DNA of 64,000 bases from Legionella brunensis (GCF_001467025.1 NZ_LNXV01000007.1:1-64000); one strand, 5' to 3'. Numbered from the stretch's first letter, positions 36,325 to 46,162 are shown. Notes: generated from the sequence alone by a model not told the origin. Made by a program: numbers and translations.

Positions 36325-36798
36325 TTAGTGACGAAAATGTTTAATAGAAGATAACGCTAAATCTATAATTTGCTTAGATTGTTCTTCATTGGTGTTAATC
36401 TTACTAATATTTGTGATCAAATCCAAAAGAAAATCAGCAACCTCTTCTTCAAAGCGAGATGCATTATACAAATTAGCCACTTGAGTGAGTATATAATGTA
36501 ATAAATTCTTAGAAATGCTGATTATGTCTTTTCTTAACCCAGAATCATTATGACTATCACCAAAAAGTAGCCACCCAGGTGAAACTTGAAGTTTCGCGGC
36601 AATTTCTATGAGTTTGGTTGGTTCAGGGATTGCTTCGCCACGAAGATATTTTCTACAAATTTGCACGGAATATCCCGTGATCTCAGTCAGTTTTTGGACG
36701 CAAACCCCTGAAGTAGAGCGTTGTGAGTTGAATCCAGCTGCAGCCATGGCATCTCGCAGGCGATAAGAAAACTGCTTGGTTAAGTCAACTTTTTCCAT
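36325..36798 (-). CDS. XRE-type transcriptional regulator
   Basis: 157 residues. The N-terminal helix-turn-helix spans about 8-75: FSYRLRDAMAAAGF, then GVCVQKLTEITGYSVQICRKYLRGEAIPEP, then ISPGWLLFG-like VSPGWLLFG, as in Cro/CI-family regulators. The C-terminal half is helical and may oligomerise. The intergenic region upstream (36799-36904) holds GGAAAC/GTTTCC repeats that could be its operator and that also face the predicted small RNA promoter. Confidence 0.82.
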   Translation of the reverse strand: MEKVDLTKQFSYRLRDAMAAAGFNSQRSTSGVCVQKLTEITGYSVQICRKYLRGEAIPEPTKLIEIAAKLQVSPGWLLFGDSHNDSGLRKDIISISKNLLHYILTQVANLYNASRFEEEVADFLLDLITNISKINTNEEQSKQIIDLALSSIKHFRH

Positions 36799-36872
36799 GG
36801 AGAGAGTGTCCGAAACATAAACTTATAAGTGTAACAAAGGCATATTATAACTGCAAACAAGATGAAATAAAA

Positions 36873-36897
36873 GGAAACTTTTTGTTTCCATTGGAAA
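36873..36897. promoter_or_regulatory. Nested inverted repeats, possible operator
   Basis: GGAAAC (36873-36878), GTTTCC (36884-36889) and GGAAAT (from 36893) form two overlapping palindromes, the second being TTTCCA-T-TGGAAA (36885-36897). They end eight bases before the -35 box at 36905 and lie 75 bases upstream of the XRE regulator gene. They are good candidates for binding that regulator or an activator of the small RNA. Confidence 0.45.
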
Positions 36898-36904
36898 TTA
36901 TTTG

Positions 36905-36932
36905 TTGACATTTGGGGTTAGTATGGAATAAT
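36905..36932 (+). promoter_or_regulatory. Promoter of the predicted small RNA
   Basis: A perfect -35 TTGACA (36905-36910), a 16-base spacer and -10 AATAAT (36927-36932). No ORF of any length follows, which points to a non-coding transcript starting near 36939. Confidence 0.65.
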
Positions 36933-36938
36933 GGCTAC

Positions 36939-37100
36939 GAAACGCATGGAAATAGTTTCAACCAAAATAGGACGCTTTGATACCTTCGATGGAACGAAGA
37001 GTAGCTTGAGAGTCCGCACGGAAGAAAGTGGATAACCCGTAGCGGTTTGACCTCGCAATCGTATGGCTTGAAAGAGTGTTTTAATTTTCAAGCCTTTCTT
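36939..37100 (+). ncRNA. Predicted GGA-rich small RNA, possible CsrA-binding (RsmY/Z-like)
   Basis: About 160 nt between a good promoter and a strong Rho-independent terminator: GGCTTGAAA (37065-37073) pairs with TTTCAAGCC (37086-37094), followed by TTTCTT. No coding frame is present. Five GGA motifs occur (36948, 36970, 36991, 37020, 37030). One is displayed in a hairpin loop: CTTCG, loop ATGGAA, CGAAG (36984-36999). Loop-exposed GGA is the CsrA/RsmA recognition signal, and Legionella uses such RNAs (RsmY, RsmZ) under LetA/S. I see no clear LetA box, so the identity is a hypothesis; another sRNA class is possible. Confidence 0.6.
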
Positions 37101-37150
37101 AACAAACGAAGAAGCGTAAAAAGTTTGAGTTCATAATGCTAATTAAAACA

Positions 37151-37179
37151 TTGCTTTGTAATCAGAGCTTTTATATAAT
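37151..37179 (+). promoter_or_regulatory. Promoter of tRNA-Val
   Basis: TTGCTT (37151-37156), a 17-base spacer and a perfect TATAAT (37174-37179), about 33 bases before the mature tRNA 5' end. Confidence 0.75.
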
Positions 37180-37211
37180 CTACGCCTATTCTTTGAAGTA
37201 GAACGAATTAT

Positions 37212-37286
37212 AGGCACGTAGCTCAGTGGTAGAGCACCACCTTGACATGGTGGTGGTCGGTGGTTCGATCCCACTCGTGCCTACCA
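37212..37286 (+). tRNA. tRNA-Val (GAC)
   Basis: 75 nt with an encoded CCA. Acceptor stem AGGCACG with CGTGCCT, D-arm GCTC/GAGC, anticodon stem-loop CCACC-TTGACAT-GGTGG giving anticodon GAC, and a T-arm with loop TTCGATC. Reads GUC (and GUU) valine codons. Confidence 0.97.
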
Positions 37287-37290
37287 GATT

Positions 37291-37316
37291 AACCCTGCCT
37301 GGCAGGGTTTTTTTTT
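37291..37316 (+). terminator. Rho-independent terminator of tRNA-Val
   Basis: AACCCTGCC (37291-37299) is complementary to GGCAGGGTT (37301-37309), in practice a 7-bp stem with a 5-base loop, followed by a run of T. It starts five bases after the tRNA. Confidence 0.92.
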
Positions 37317-37351
37317 GCCGCAGAATGGTGAATTTATTTTTCTTGTGCCTA

Positions 37352-37482
37352 GGGTCTGTAGACAATTCGCTAGATTGAGTCGAAAAATCTCGATTTTTGA
37401 GCACGTACATGAAGTATGTGAACAATGAAGCACAGAAAATCGAGACTTTACGGCGAAGAGAGTAGAATTGTAAATAGAGTCC
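37352..37482. mobile_element. MITE-like element, copy A
   Basis: A 131-bp element with imperfect terminal inverted repeats: left GGGTCTGTAGACAATTC and right end reading GGACTCTATTTACAATTC on the other strand, flanked by TA on both sides (37350-37351 and 37483-37484). Inside, CTCGATTTT pairs with AAAATCGAG around a second small palindrome (ACGTACATGAAGTATGT). No ORF. TA target duplication and the ends suggest mobilisation by a Tc1/mariner-IS630-type transposase. A shorter relative lies at 52325-52381. The rest of the stretch 37317-37599 shows nothing else. Confidence 0.65.
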
Positions 37483-37599
37483 TATTAGGGGCTAGCTATC
37501 AATAGCCTTTACAACTATGATTGGTAAATTTTATTGATTCACCACGTTTAAGTATCTAAAGAGTTACAATAGATTTATCTGTCTGAGGATGGAGATAAC

Positions 37600-39513
37600 A
37601 TGCCAAACATTAAATTGCCTGATGGAAGTGTAAGACATTTTGAGCACTCAATATCCGTTCACGATGTCGCTCAAAGTATCAGCCCTGGTTTAGCCAAAGC
37701 GGCTTTGGCCGGTAGAGTCGATGGAAAGTTGGTTGATACGAGTTATGTCATCCAAGGTGATTGTGTTTTAGTGATTATTACTGAAAAGCAGGAAAAAGAT
37801 AGTCTTGAGGTGATACGTCATTCTACTGCTCATTTATTGGCACAGGCTGTTAAACTGCTATTTCCCAGTGCTCAGGTCACGATTGGTCCGGTGATTGAGG
37901 ATGGCTTCTATTATGATTTTGCTTTCGCCAGGTCGTTTACTCCTGAGGACTTAGAGCAAATAGAAGCTAAAATGTATGAGTTAGCGAAAGCTGATTATCC
38001 AGTGACGCGTCGGGAAATGCCTCGCGATGAAGCTATCGCTTATTTCCGTGGCTTAGGCGAAGAATATAAGGCAAAAATTATTGCTGATATTCCTGAGGGA
38101 GAAGTACTTTCTCTCTATAGACAGGGAGATTTTGAAGACCTTTGCCGAGGCCCTCATGTTCCATCAACAGGACACTTAAAGGCATTTAAATTAACTAAAT
38201 TAGCTGGCGCCTACTGGCGTGGTGATGCTCGTAATGAAATGTTGCAGCGTATTTATGGTACCGCATGGGCAGATAAAAAATCATTGGCTACCTATTTACA
38301 TCGTTTAGAAGAGGCTGAAAAACGAGATCATCGTAAACTAGGAAAGGCATTGGATCTTTTTCATTTTCAAGAAATTGCTCCGGGTATGGTTTTTTGGCAC
38401 CCCAAAGGGTGGATGGTTTATCAAGTTTTAGAGCAATACATGCGTAGCCGCTTGGTTGATTTTGGTTACCAAGAAATTAAAACACCGCAATTGGTTGATA
38501 AGGTTTTATGGGAAAAATCTGGCCATTGGGCTAATTTCCGGGATGAAATGTTTGTCACAGAAACTGAGAATCGTGAGTATGCGGTAAAACCAATGAATTG
38601 TCCTTGCCATATCCAAGTCTATAATCAAGGATTACGAAGTTATCGCGATTTACCCATGCGGTTATCTGAATTTGGTAACTGCCATCGTTGTGAGCCTTCT
38701 GGTTCTTTGCATGGACTAATGCGTGTGCGTAATATGGTCCAAGATGACGCGCATATTTTTTGTACTGAAGAGCAAATTCAATCCGAAGTTGCCATGATGC
38801 TTGAGTTGGTGCAATCTGTTTATGCTGATTTTGGATTCACGCATATAAAATATCGTTTAGCTTTACGCCCGGATAAACGAGTAGGTAACGACGCTGTTTG
38901 GGATAAAGCAGAAGATGCTCTAAAACAAGCAATGCGTGGAAGAGGGATTGAATGGGTAGATGCTCCAGGTGAAGGTGCATTCTACGGTCCTAAGATAGAA
39001 TGCTCTTTGGCTGATAGTCTGGGAAGAATTTGGCAGTGTGGAACTATCCAAGTTGATTTTTCCATGCCAGAAAGACTTGAAGCACAATATGTTGCTGAAG
39101 ATGGTAGTCGAAAAACCCCTGTGATGTTGCATCGTGCTATTTTAGGCTCCTTCGAGCGTTTTATGGGGATTTTGATAGAGCATTATGCGGGGCGATTCCC
39201 GTTATGGTTGGCACCAATTCAAGTTATGGTCCTTACTATTAGTGATAAACAGCATGATTTTGCCGCAAAAATGACACAAATTTTGCAAAAGGAAGGTATT
39301 CGTGCAAATTTTGACTTGAGAAATGAGAAGATTGGCTTTAAAATCCGCGAGCATACTTTGCAAAAGATACCCTATTTACTGGTTATTGGTGACAAAGAGG
39401 TCGAAAATAATACAGTTGCAGTACGTACTCGTGAAGGTACGGACCTCGGGGTAATGAGTATTGATACAATTTGTGATACTTTGCGTCGGGAAATAGCCGC
39501 AAAAGGCCTTTAA
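37600..39513 (+). CDS. thrS: Threonyl-tRNA synthetase
   Basis: Class II synthetase of 637 residues. An N-terminal TGS domain (residues 1-60), the editing domain with [10 protein letters not shown] and the zinc-type [10 protein letters not shown], a catalytic core with the zinc-binding [10 protein letters not shown], motif 2-like [16 protein letters not shown], and a C-terminal anticodon-binding domain. The complete bacterial architecture is present. GGATGGAG precedes the ATG. It starts the thrS-infC-rpmI-rplT block. A TACAAT at 37565 could be the -10 box. Confidence 0.97.
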   Translation: MPNIKLPDGSVRHFEHSISVHDVAQSISPGLAKAALAGRVDGKLVDTSYVIQGDCVLVIITEKQEKDSLEVIRHSTAHLLAQAVKLLFPSAQVTIGPVIEDGFYYDFAFARSFTPEDLEQIEAKMYELAKADYPVTRREMPRDEAIAYFRGLGEEYKAKIIADIPEGEVLSLYRQGDFEDLCRGPHVPSTGHLKAFKLTKLAGAYWRGDARNEMLQRIYGTAWADKKSLATYLHRLEEAEKRDHRKLGKALDLFHFQEIAPGMVFWHPKGWMVYQVLEQYMRSRLVDFGYQEIKTPQLVDKVLWEKSGHWANFRDEMFVTETENREYAVKPMNCPCHIQVYNQGLRSYRDLPMRLSEFGNCHRCEPSGSLHGLMRVRNMVQDDAHIFCTEEQIQSEVAMMLELVQSVYADFGFTHIKYRLALRPDKRVGNDAVWDKAEDALKQAMRGRGIEWVDAPGEGAFYGPKIECSLADSLGRIWQCGTIQVDFSMPERLEAQYVAEDGSRKTPVMLHRAILGSFERFMGILIEHYAGRFPLWLAPIQVMVLTISDKQHDFAAKMTQILQKEGIRANFDLRNEKIGFKIREHTLQKIPYLLVIGDKEVENNTVAVRTREGTDLGVMSIDTICDTLRREIAAKGL

Positions 39514-39533
39514 ACCATTTGGAGGATTGAACT

Positions 39534-40067
39534 ATTACTGCATCAAATAAGCGTGATAACGATCGCGCGCGAGTTAATGAACAGATCAATGTACCTGAGG
39601 TACGCTTAATTGATGTCGATGGCAACCAGGTGGGAATTGTATCAACGCGAGAAGCTTTGCGTGCGGCGGAAGAAGGGGGCTATGATTTAGTGGAAATTTC
39701 CCCAACAGCTAAACCGCCCGTTTGTCGCATTATGGATTATGGTAAATTTCTCTTTGAATTGAGTAAAAAACAAGCTGAAGCGAAGAAAAAGCAAAAGCAA
39801 ATTCAAGTCAAAGAGCTAAAATTTCGTCCAACGACGGAAGATGGAGATTATCAGGTCAAGCTACGCAACCTGATTCGTTTCCTAAATCATGGTGACAAGG
39901 TCAAAGTAACGCTACGTTTTCGTGGTCGAGAAATGGCGCATCAAGAAATTGGTATGAAAATTATGGAGCGTTTACTGCAAGACACTGGGGAATATGCAGT
40001 GGTTGAGCAGCAAGCGAAACGTGAAGGCCGTCAATTATTGATGGTTTTGGCACCTAAGAAAAAATAA
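39534..40067 (+). CDS. infC: Translation initiation factor IF-3, AUU start
   Basis: IF-3 binds the 30S subunit and rejects non-canonical starts. The conserved N-terminus ([20 protein letters not shown]) is reached only by starting at ATT 39534, eight bases after GGAGG (39521-39525). The frame is open with no ATG before the GTG/TTG region. An AUU start is the known basis of infC autoregulation. The protein of 177 residues has the linker rich in Lys ([20 protein letters not shown]) and the C-terminal domain ending VLAPKKK. Confidence 0.95.
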   Translation: MTASNKRDNDRARVNEQINVPEVRLIDVDGNQVGIVSTREALRAAEEGGYDLVEISPTAKPPVCRIMDYGKFLFELSKKQAEAKKKQKQIQVKELKFRPTTEDGDYQVKLRNLIRFLNHGDKVKVTLRFRGREMAHQEIGMKIMERLLQDTGEYAVVEQQAKREGRQLLMVLAPKKK

Positions 40068-40146
40068 GGTAGTTGTGAACAATTGGTTTTGACCAATTGA
40101 TAGCTACATCATTATCAGTAGCAGAACAAATGCGGAGTAATATGTT

Positions 40147-40347
40147 ATGCCTAAATTAAAGTCACATCGAGGAGCGAGCAAACGCTTCCGTAAGACAGCG
40201 AGTGGTTCTGTTAAGCGCCGTGGTGCTTATAGAAACCATATCCTCACCAAAAAAACAAGTAAACAAAAACGTCAGCTGCGTGTTGAATGCGGTAGGTTGA
40301 AAGAGTGCGATGCACGCTTGGCCAGACGTATGTTGCACGGTAGTTAA
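40147..40347 (+). CDS. rpmI: Ribosomal protein bL35
   Basis: 66-residue basic protein starting [17 protein letters not shown], the bL35 signature. It lies between infC and rplT in the conserved order. The 79-base gap after infC has no terminator and may hold the translational control region of this pair. Confidence 0.97.
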   Translation: MPKLKSHRGASKRFRKTASGSVKRRGAYRNHILTKKTSKQKRQLRVECGRLKECDARLARRMLHGS

Positions 40348-40362
40348 GGGGAGGATTAAAGA

Positions 40363-40719
40363 ATGCCAAGAGTTAAACGTGGTGTGACGGCAAAAGCTCG
40401 TCATAAGAAGATTTTAGATCAAGCGAAAGGTTATTACGGTGCTCGTAGTCGAACCTATCGTGTCGCTAAACAAGCTGTTATCAAAGCTGGCCAATACGCT
40501 TATCGCGATCGACGTCAGAAAAAGCGTCAATTTCGTGCGCTATGGATTACTCGTATTAATGCCCAGGCTCGTGAGTGTGGTTTGTCCTACAGCCGTTTGA
40601 TTGCTGGTCTAAAGAAAGCTGCAATCGAATTGGATCGCAAAGTACTTGCTGACATGGCAGTTTACGATAAGCCTGCTTTTGCAGCAGTTGCTGAAAAAGC
40701 CAAAGCAGCACTTGCATAA
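40363..40719 (+). CDS. rplT: Ribosomal protein bL20
   Basis: 118 residues, starting [18 protein letters not shown] and containing [16 protein letters not shown] and [16 protein letters not shown], diagnostic for bL20. It is needed for early 50S assembly and represses its own operon in E. coli. GGGGAGGA lies before the ATG. Fifteen bases after rpmI. Confidence 0.98.
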   Translation: MPRVKRGVTAKARHKKILDQAKGYYGARSRTYRVAKQAVIKAGQYAYRDRRQKKRQFRALWITRINAQARECGLSYSRLIAGLKKAAIELDRKVLADMAVYDKPAFAAVAEKAKAALA

Positions 40720-40861
40720 TAATTGTTGTCGTGATAACTAAGAGCTTTAGCAAATCATAAAGCCTGAGATTGTAACTTAAAATGCGTCATGCGTTTTTAC
40801 AGGAATGAATAAATATTCTTGGTGACAATTTCTTCGTGAATGGTTTGCAGCCGCTCTAACT

Positions 40862-40884
40862 AAGGAGGCTGTGGCCTCCTTTTC
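40862..40884 (+). terminator. Terminator/attenuator upstream of pheS
   Basis: AAGGAGGC (40862-40869) pairs with GCCTCCTT (40874-40881), loop TGTG, followed by TTTC. It ends about 18 bases before the pheS ATG. In E. coli pheST is controlled by attenuation at this place, but I find no Phe-rich leader peptide in the 180 bases upstream. It may be a plain rplT terminator with partial read-through. Confidence 0.7.
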
Positions 40885-40902
40885 TACATGTAGGTTTAAA
40901 TC

Positions 40903-41916
40903 ATGCAAGATATCATTCTCTTACAGCAACAAGCTGCGGATGCTATTGCCCAGGCAAAAGATATTCCTGCCTTAGAAGCAATCCGGGTTGATTATTTAGG
41001 GAAAAAAGGACAGCTAACCGAAATTCTAAAAGGATTAGCAGGTTTATCAGCCGAAGAAAAACCCAAAGCAGGACAATTAGTTAACCAAGCCAAACGAGAA
41101 ATCAGTACCCTAATTGAAGAAAAAATGTTGCAACTGAAGGAGACGCAACTTCAGAAAAAATTAGATGCAGAGCGCATTGATGTGAGTTTGCCAGGTCGTG
41201 ATAACAAATGCGGTTCATTACATCCAGTGACCCAAGTAAAGCAGCAGATTACCGATTATTTCAGTCGTTTGGGCTTCGATATTGTTACAGGTCCTGAAAT
41301 TGAGACTGAATTTTATAATTTTGAAGCATTGAACATTCCTGGTCATCACCCAGCTAGAGCAATGCACGATACTTTTTATTTCGGTGATGGTCAGTTGTTA
41401 CGCACCCATACTTCTCCTGTGCAAATCCGCGTTATGGAAAAGCGTACACCACCTTTGCGATTAATTGCACCAGGCCGCGTTTACCGCTGTGACTCCGATG
41501 TAACCCATACACCTATGTTTCATCAAGTTGAAGGCTTGTTAATTGATAAGCAGGCAACTCTCTCAGGTCTTAAAGGGTTGTTACAAGATTTTTTTGCCCA
41601 TTTTTTTGGTCGACAGTTGGCTTTGCGATTTAGGCCTTCCTATTTTCCCTTTACCGAGCCCTCTGCTGAAGTTGATATTGAGTGTACGCAATGCTTTGGT
41701 ACAGGATGCCGTTCTTGCAAATTTACCGGATGGCTGGAGGTATTGGGTTGTGGCATGGTTCATCCCAACGTATTAGAAGCGGTCAACATTTCTTCAAAAG
41801 AATACCAAGGTTGGGCTTTTGGTATGGGAATGGATCGACTTGCGATGCTTTACTTCGGAATCGACGATTTACGCATGATGTTTGAAAATGATGTGACCTT
41901 TTTGAAACAGTTTTAG
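40903..41916 (+). CDS. pheS: Phenylalanyl-tRNA synthetase alpha subunit
   Basis: 337 residues. N-terminal coiled coil, then the class II catalytic core: [24 protein letters not shown] (motif 2 region), [14 protein letters not shown], and the C-terminal [18 protein letters not shown] (motif 3). It forms an alpha2-beta2 tetramer with PheT, encoded 90 bases downstream. Confidence 0.98.
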   Translation: MQDIILLQQQAADAIAQAKDIPALEAIRVDYLGKKGQLTEILKGLAGLSAEEKPKAGQLVNQAKREISTLIEEKMLQLKETQLQKKLDAERIDVSLPGRDNKCGSLHPVTQVKQQITDYFSRLGFDIVTGPEIETEFYNFEALNIPGHHPARAMHDTFYFGDGQLLRTHTSPVQIRVMEKRTPPLRLIAPGRVYRCDSDVTHTPMFHQVEGLLIDKQATLSGLKGLLQDFFAHFFGRQLALRFRPSYFPFTEPSAEVDIECTQCFGTGCRSCKFTGWLEVLGCGMVHPNVLEAVNISSKEYQGWAFGMGMDRLAMLYFGIDDLRMMFENDVTFLKQF

Positions 41917-42006
41917 AGCCAGGTTGACAGGAGTCCAACCATTGTACTGCAGTTTATTGCAGTTCCATGAATCTAGTTACATCACTCTATTAAACGGGTA
42001 TTTACA

Positions 42007-44385
42007 ATGAAAATTAGTGAATTATGGTTACGTGAATGGGTAAACCCTTCCTTAGATGAGCAGCAGTTAGCTGCCCTTCTAACCATGGCGGGTTTGGAAG
42101 TTGATGCAGTAAATCCCGTTGCTGGTCAATTTGAGGGTGTTATTGTTGCACAAGTTATTAACACTAAGCCCCATCCGCAAGCCGATAAATTAACGCTGTG
42201 TGAAGTTGATGCTGGAGAGGGGCAGGTTTTAAAAGTAGTCTGTGGTGCTTCCAATGTGCGCAAAGGATTAAAAGTAGCTCTAGCTCAAATTGGCGCTCAT
42301 CTACCCGGTGATTTTATAATAAAAGAATCAATGCTTCGAGGAGAGTTGTCACAGGGAATGTTGTGTTCAATGTCAGAGTTGGGCTTGGCGGAGAATTCAG
42401 ATGGTATCATGGAGTTAGATGATAACGCCCCTATTGGTACTGATTTAAGAGCATATCTGGCTTTAAATGACTGGGTATTCGATATTGATTTAACACCTAA
42501 TCGTGCGGATTGTTTTAGTGTGCTTGGCATCGCACGCGAGATTGCAGCCTTAACGCAATTACCATTGCAAGCAATGCCAAAAGATATTGTGCAGCCTGCT
42601 ATCGATGAGTCGTTAGCAATTAAATTAATGGTTCCTGAGGCTTGTCCACAATACTGTGGGAGAGTAATTCGCGATATTAATCCTCATGCCCATACGCCGG
42701 TATGGATGGTTGAGCGTTTACGTCGTGGTGGCATTCGCCCGATACATCCTGTCGTTGATGTGACTAACTATGTGATGCTTGAGCTTGGTCAGCCTATGCA
42801 TGCATTTAATCTACAAGCATTGCGCGGAGATATTGTTGTGCGCTTTGCTAAGGCAGATGAAAACCTGGAATTGCTTGATGGACAAGAGGTGAGTCTGAAC
42901 GAGAAGGTTTTAGTTATCGCTGATAAAGAGAAAGCGCTGGCTATGGCTGGTATCATGGGGGGGCAAGCAAGTGCTGTTGAAGAAAATACCACGGCAATAT
43001 TTCTTGAAAGTGCATTCTTTAATCCTATCACAATAGCTGGAGTTGCAAGAAGCTATGGCTTATTTACAGACTCATCTCAGCGCTATGAGCGAGGCGTTGA
43101 TCCGCAATTGCAACTTGTTGCCCTAGAAAGAGCAACTAAGCTATTGAGCGATATAGTTGGCGGTATTGCAGGGCCTGTGTGTGTTGCTTCCAAACCAGAA
43201 GCGTTGCCTAAAAGAAATAATGTTTTATTTAATCCTGCAAGAGTTGAACAAGTCACTGGTTTGCAAATAACGGAGGGCGAAATAGTTGCTATGCTCGAGG
43301 GATTGGGTATGCAAGTGAACAAAAGCGCTTCGTTATGGGAAGTTAGTGTTCCTTCTCATCGTTTTGATATTAGTCTTGATGTCGACTTGGTTGAAGAAGT
43401 AGCACGATTATATGGCTATGATAAGCTTCCTGGCAGTATTATGCTAACAGAAGTACAAGCAGGGACTATTAATCCTCTGGAATCCCTCGCATCGCGCGTT
43501 TCGCAGTTGTTTATATCTCGCGGTTATCACGAAACAATTAGTTACAGTTTTGTTGACCCCGAACTGCAAGAAACGCTTTATCCTGGTGTGCCCACCATGC
43601 AATTGCTTAATCCTATCTCGTCCGAATTATCACAAATGCGAGCAGGAATGTGGCCTGGACTATTAGCTTCAATGATTTATAACATCCATCGACAGCAAAC
43701 TGCAATTAAATTTTTTGAGACTGGTGTAGTTTTTGATCTTACGGATGGAAGTTTAAAAGAGCACCCCTGTATTGCTGGTTTATTAACTGGGGAGCATGGC
43801 ACACTCAATTGGAGTGAAAAATCTGGTAAATTTGATTTTTTTGACTTAAAAGGGGATTTGCAAGCACTGTTTGCCTCACTGCAGTTAAGTGAGGTTAGTT
43901 TTCTTGCTGAATCACATCCGGCATTACATCCCGGAAAATCTGCCCGGATCTCTATTCATGGTCAAGACGCGGGTTGGTGTGGTGTGCTGCATCCAAGAAT
44001 TGCAGATGCGCTCGATATTCATGATGAGGTCATACTTTTTGAACTTCATTTGAATTCATTGACTAATCAAATGACGCCTCGCTATCAGCAAATCTCAAAA
44101 TTCCCTCAAATACGTCGAGATTTATCATTTTTAGTTGATAATGAAGTGAGTGCTGCAGAAATCGAGAATGCTGTCCGTGAGGTTGTTGAGCGTGAGTGCT
44201 TAAAATCATTTGATGTATTTGATGTATATACCGGTGAATCTATTCCTGAAGGTAAGAAAAGTCTGGCAATTGCGCTGACTTTGCAGGATGATAAACGAAC
44301 GATGGTTGATACGGAGATCAATGCAATAATCAGTGCTATAATCAAAGGGCTTAATGAAAAATTTGCCATTATATTGAGGGACTAA
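42007..44385 (+). CDS. pheT: Phenylalanyl-tRNA synthetase beta subunit
   Basis: 792 residues, full length. It has the N-terminal tRNA-binding domain (residues about 39-148; [15 protein letters not shown]), a B3/B4 editing region, B5 domain ([19 protein letters not shown] belongs to B3/B4), a catalytic-like core and the C-terminal ferredoxin-like anticodon-binding domain (RRDLSFLVD, ending AIILRD). The stop is two bases before the ihfA GTG. Confidence 0.97.
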   Translation: MKISELWLREWVNPSLDEQQLAALLTMAGLEVDAVNPVAGQFEGVIVAQVINTKPHPQADKLTLCEVDAGEGQVLKVVCGASNVRKGLKVALAQIGAHLPGDFIIKESMLRGELSQGMLCSMSELGLAENSDGIMELDDNAPIGTDLRAYLALNDWVFDIDLTPNRADCFSVLGIAREIAALTQLPLQAMPKDIVQPAIDESLAIKLMVPEACPQYCGRVIRDINPHAHTPVWMVERLRRGGIRPIHPVVDVTNYVMLELGQPMHAFNLQALRGDIVVRFAKADENLELLDGQEVSLNEKVLVIADKEKALAMAGIMGGQASAVEENTTAIFLESAFFNPITIAGVARSYGLFTDSSQRYERGVDPQLQLVALERATKLLSDIVGGIAGPVCVASKPEALPKRNNVLFNPARVEQVTGLQITEGEIVAMLEGLGMQVNKSASLWEVSVPSHRFDISLDVDLVEEVARLYGYDKLPGSIMLTEVQAGTINPLESLASRVSQLFISRGYHETISYSFVDPELQETLYPGVPTMQLLNPISSELSQMRAGMWPGLLASMIYNIHRQQTAIKFFETGVVFDLTDGSLKEHPCIAGLLTGEHGTLNWSEKSGKFDFFDLKGDLQALFASLQLSEVSFLAESHPALHPGKSARISIHGQDAGWCGVLHPRIADALDIHDEVILFELHLNSLTNQMTPRYQQISKFPQIRRDLSFLVDNEVSAAEIENAVREVVERECLKSFDVFDVYTGESIPEGKKSLAIALTLQDDKRTMVDTEINAIISAIIKGLNEKFAIILRD

Positions 44386-44387
44386 TC

Positions 44388-44681
44388 GTGAATGCACTAA
44401 GTAAAGCAATGATTGCGGAAACTTTATGTAATGAATTGGGTCTTGGTAAATCTGATGCTAAAGACATGGTAGAACAGTTTTTTGAAACTTTAAAACATGG
44501 TCTGGAGAATGGTCAGCATGTTAAGTTATCAGGCTTCGGTAACTTTACACTGCGTGACAAGCCGCAACGACCTGGAAGAAATCCTAAAACGGGACAGGCT
44601 ATTCCTGTGGTTGCAAGACGTGTAGTAACGTTTAAACCAGGCCTTAAATTGAAAACTAAAATTGAAGAGCGGGGTAAGTAG
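44388..44681 (+). CDS. ihfA: Integration host factor alpha subunit
   Basis: 97 residues, a DNA-bending HU-family protein that pairs with IhfB. Characteristic: [26 protein letters not shown] with the intercalating Pro in RPGRNP, and [13 protein letters not shown]. The start is GTG at 44388, which aligns with the E. coli N-terminus ([11 protein letters not shown]); the nearby ATG at 44392 is out of frame. It lies right after pheT, as in many gammaproteobacteria. Confidence 0.95.
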   Translation: MNALSKAMIAETLCNELGLGKSDAKDMVEQFFETLKHGLENGQHVKLSGFGNFTLRDKPQRPGRNPKTGQAIPVVARRVVTFKPGLKLKTKIEERGK

Positions 44682-44685
44682 CTCA

Positions 44686-45000
44686 TTGACTCATTATGTT
44701 AAGCATGTCTTTTTGTGTACTAATCAAAAAATACCTGGCAAGCAATGTTGTGCGAATACAGGTGGCGGGCTTTTTTTTGATTATATGAAAGCAAGGTTGC
44801 TAGAGCTTGGCTTGTATGGTCCAGGCAAGGTAAGAATCAGTAAGTCTGGTTGTCTCGGGCGTTGCAGTGAGGGACCATGCATTGTTATTTATCCTGAGGG
44901 AGTATGGTATACTTACGCCTCCATGACTGATATTGATGAGATTATAGATAAGCACTTAATTGCAGGAAATAGGGTCGAGCACTTGCTCATTTCTAATTAA
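44686..45000 (+). CDS. (2Fe-2S) ferredoxin-like protein, thioredoxin fold
   Basis: 104 residues from a TTG at 44686 (reads THYVKHVFLCTNQK after the start, as in this family), just after GGGGTAAG; the frame stays open upstream inside ihfA, so the start is uncertain. Four ligand cysteines: CTNQK, then CCANTGGG, then SGCLGRCSEGPC. It resembles NuoE-like and Azotobacter shethna-type thioredoxin-fold ferredoxins. No partner is evident nearby. Confidence 0.85.
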   Translation: MTHYVKHVFLCTNQKIPGKQCCANTGGGLFFDYMKARLLELGLYGPGKVRISKSGCLGRCSEGPCIVIYPEGVWYTYASMTDIDEIIDKHLIAGNRVEHLLISN

Positions 45001-45057
45001 ATATCTAATTTTTAATATATTTGGATTTTTGATATAAGTTTCATTTTGCTTAAGATT

Positions 45058-45103
45058 AAACCTCCTCTGAGGGCATCCATGGACCCTTAAGCTGGGGTTT
45101 TTG
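45058..45103 (+). terminator. Possible branched terminator
   Basis: AAACCTC and GGGGTTT (with one T-G pair) enclose an inner GAGGG/CCCTT hairpin, and the structure ends in a T run. It lies 60 bases after the ferredoxin gene and 140 bases before rplM, so it would separate the two units. Confidence 0.5.
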
Positions 45104-45246
45104 CACATCAAAACAAGTAAATTGTCCATAGAATCTAAAAAGCTTGCAAGAATTTATAGTATTAGACTTGTAGGTTATGCAGCTTTTAGTTAAAATCGCC
45201 CGTCTGATTGAAAGATTACCAATAAAGGCGGTACGGAGTTAATTTA

Positions 45247-45681
45247 ATGAAAACATTTAGCGCCAAGTCACACGAAGTCAAACGCGACTGGTATGTGATC
45301 GATGCTAGCGACAAAGTTTTAGGTCGTCTTGCTACCGAGATTGCTCGTCGTTTACGCGGCAAGCACAAGGCTGAGTACACACCACATGTTGATACAGGTG
45401 ATTATATCATTGTAACCAACGCGGAAAAGGTAACTGTTACTGGCCGTAAGTTTAAAGAAAAGATGTACTATCATCACTCAGGTTTTCCTGGTGGTATAAA
45501 GTCAACTTCTTTTGATAAGTTGCAGAAAAAGAATCCTGTACGTATTATCGAGCTCGCTGTAAAGGGAATGCTTCCTAAAAACCCTTTGGGTCGAGAAATG
45601 TATCGTAAGCTGAAGGTTTATGCTGGCAATGAGCATCCGCACACTGCGCAACAACCTAAGCAACTTGACATTGAGGAATAA
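45247..45681 (+). CDS. rplM: Ribosomal protein uL13
   Basis: 144 residues with [20 protein letters not shown] at the N-terminus, [12 protein letters not shown] and [17 protein letters not shown]. Standard length. GTACGGAG precedes the ATG. Co-transcribed with rpsI five bases downstream. Confidence 0.98.
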   Translation: MKTFSAKSHEVKRDWYVIDASDKVLGRLATEIARRLRGKHKAEYTPHVDTGDYIIVTNAEKVTVTGRKFKEKMYYHHSGFPGGIKSTSFDKLQKKNPVRIIELAVKGMLPKNPLGREMYRKLKVYAGNEHPHTAQQPKQLDIEE

Positions 45682-45686
45682 ACATT

Positions 45687-46118
45687 ATGGCTGAAAGAAA
45701 GCAATACTATGGCACTGGTCGTAGAAAAAGTTCAACGGCTAGAGTGTTTTTACGCCCTGGTAAAGGCGAAATTAGGGTTAATAATCGTGCCTTAGAAGAT
45801 TATTTTGGTCGCGAGACTTCCTGCATGGTTGTTCGCCAGCCTTTAGAAACAGTTGATGTAATCGGTAAATTTGATATTTATGCAACTGTAGTTGGTGGTG
45901 GGATTTCTGGTCAGGCGGGCGCTATTCGCTTGGGTATAGCTCGTGCATTAGTTGCTTACGATGAATCTGACCTGGTTGAAGGTGCTGAGCCTAGCCCTAC
46001 TTCTTATCGCAGAAAATTGCGTGATCGAGGTTTGTTGACTCGCGATTCAAGACGTGTGGAAAGGAAAAAGGTTGGTTTGCACAAAGCACGTCGAGCAACC
46101 CAGTACTCCAAACGCTAA
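45687..46118 (+). CDS. rpsI: Ribosomal protein uS9
   Basis: 143 residues, slightly longer than the E. coli protein at the N-terminus. [19 protein letters not shown] and the invariant C-terminal tail ending ATQYSKR, which reaches the P-site tRNA, are present. Confidence 0.98.
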   Translation: MAERKQYYGTGRRKSSTARVFLRPGKGEIRVNNRALEDYFGRETSCMVVRQPLETVDVIGKFDIYATVVGGGISGQAGAIRLGIARALVAYDESDLVEGAEPSPTSYRRKLRDRGLLTRDSRRVERKKVGLHKARRATQYSKR

Positions 46119-46138
46119 TATTAATGATGTTAGCCTCA

Positions 46139-46162
46139 AGCCCCGCTTTAGCGGGGTTTTTT
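46139..46162 (+). terminator. Rho-independent terminator after rpsI
   Basis: CCCCGC (46141-46146), loop TTTA, GCGGGG (46151-46156), then six T. It ends the rplM-rpsI transcript. The rest of the gap up to 46376 shows nothing I recognise. Confidence 0.93.

Noticed and set aside
36939-37100. RNase P RNA, 4.5S RNA, 6S RNA or a riboswitch in the non-coding transcript
   Set aside because: The length and conserved cores of RNase P and 4.5S RNA are missing, no coding gene follows for a riboswitch, and no long 6S-like closing stem is visible.
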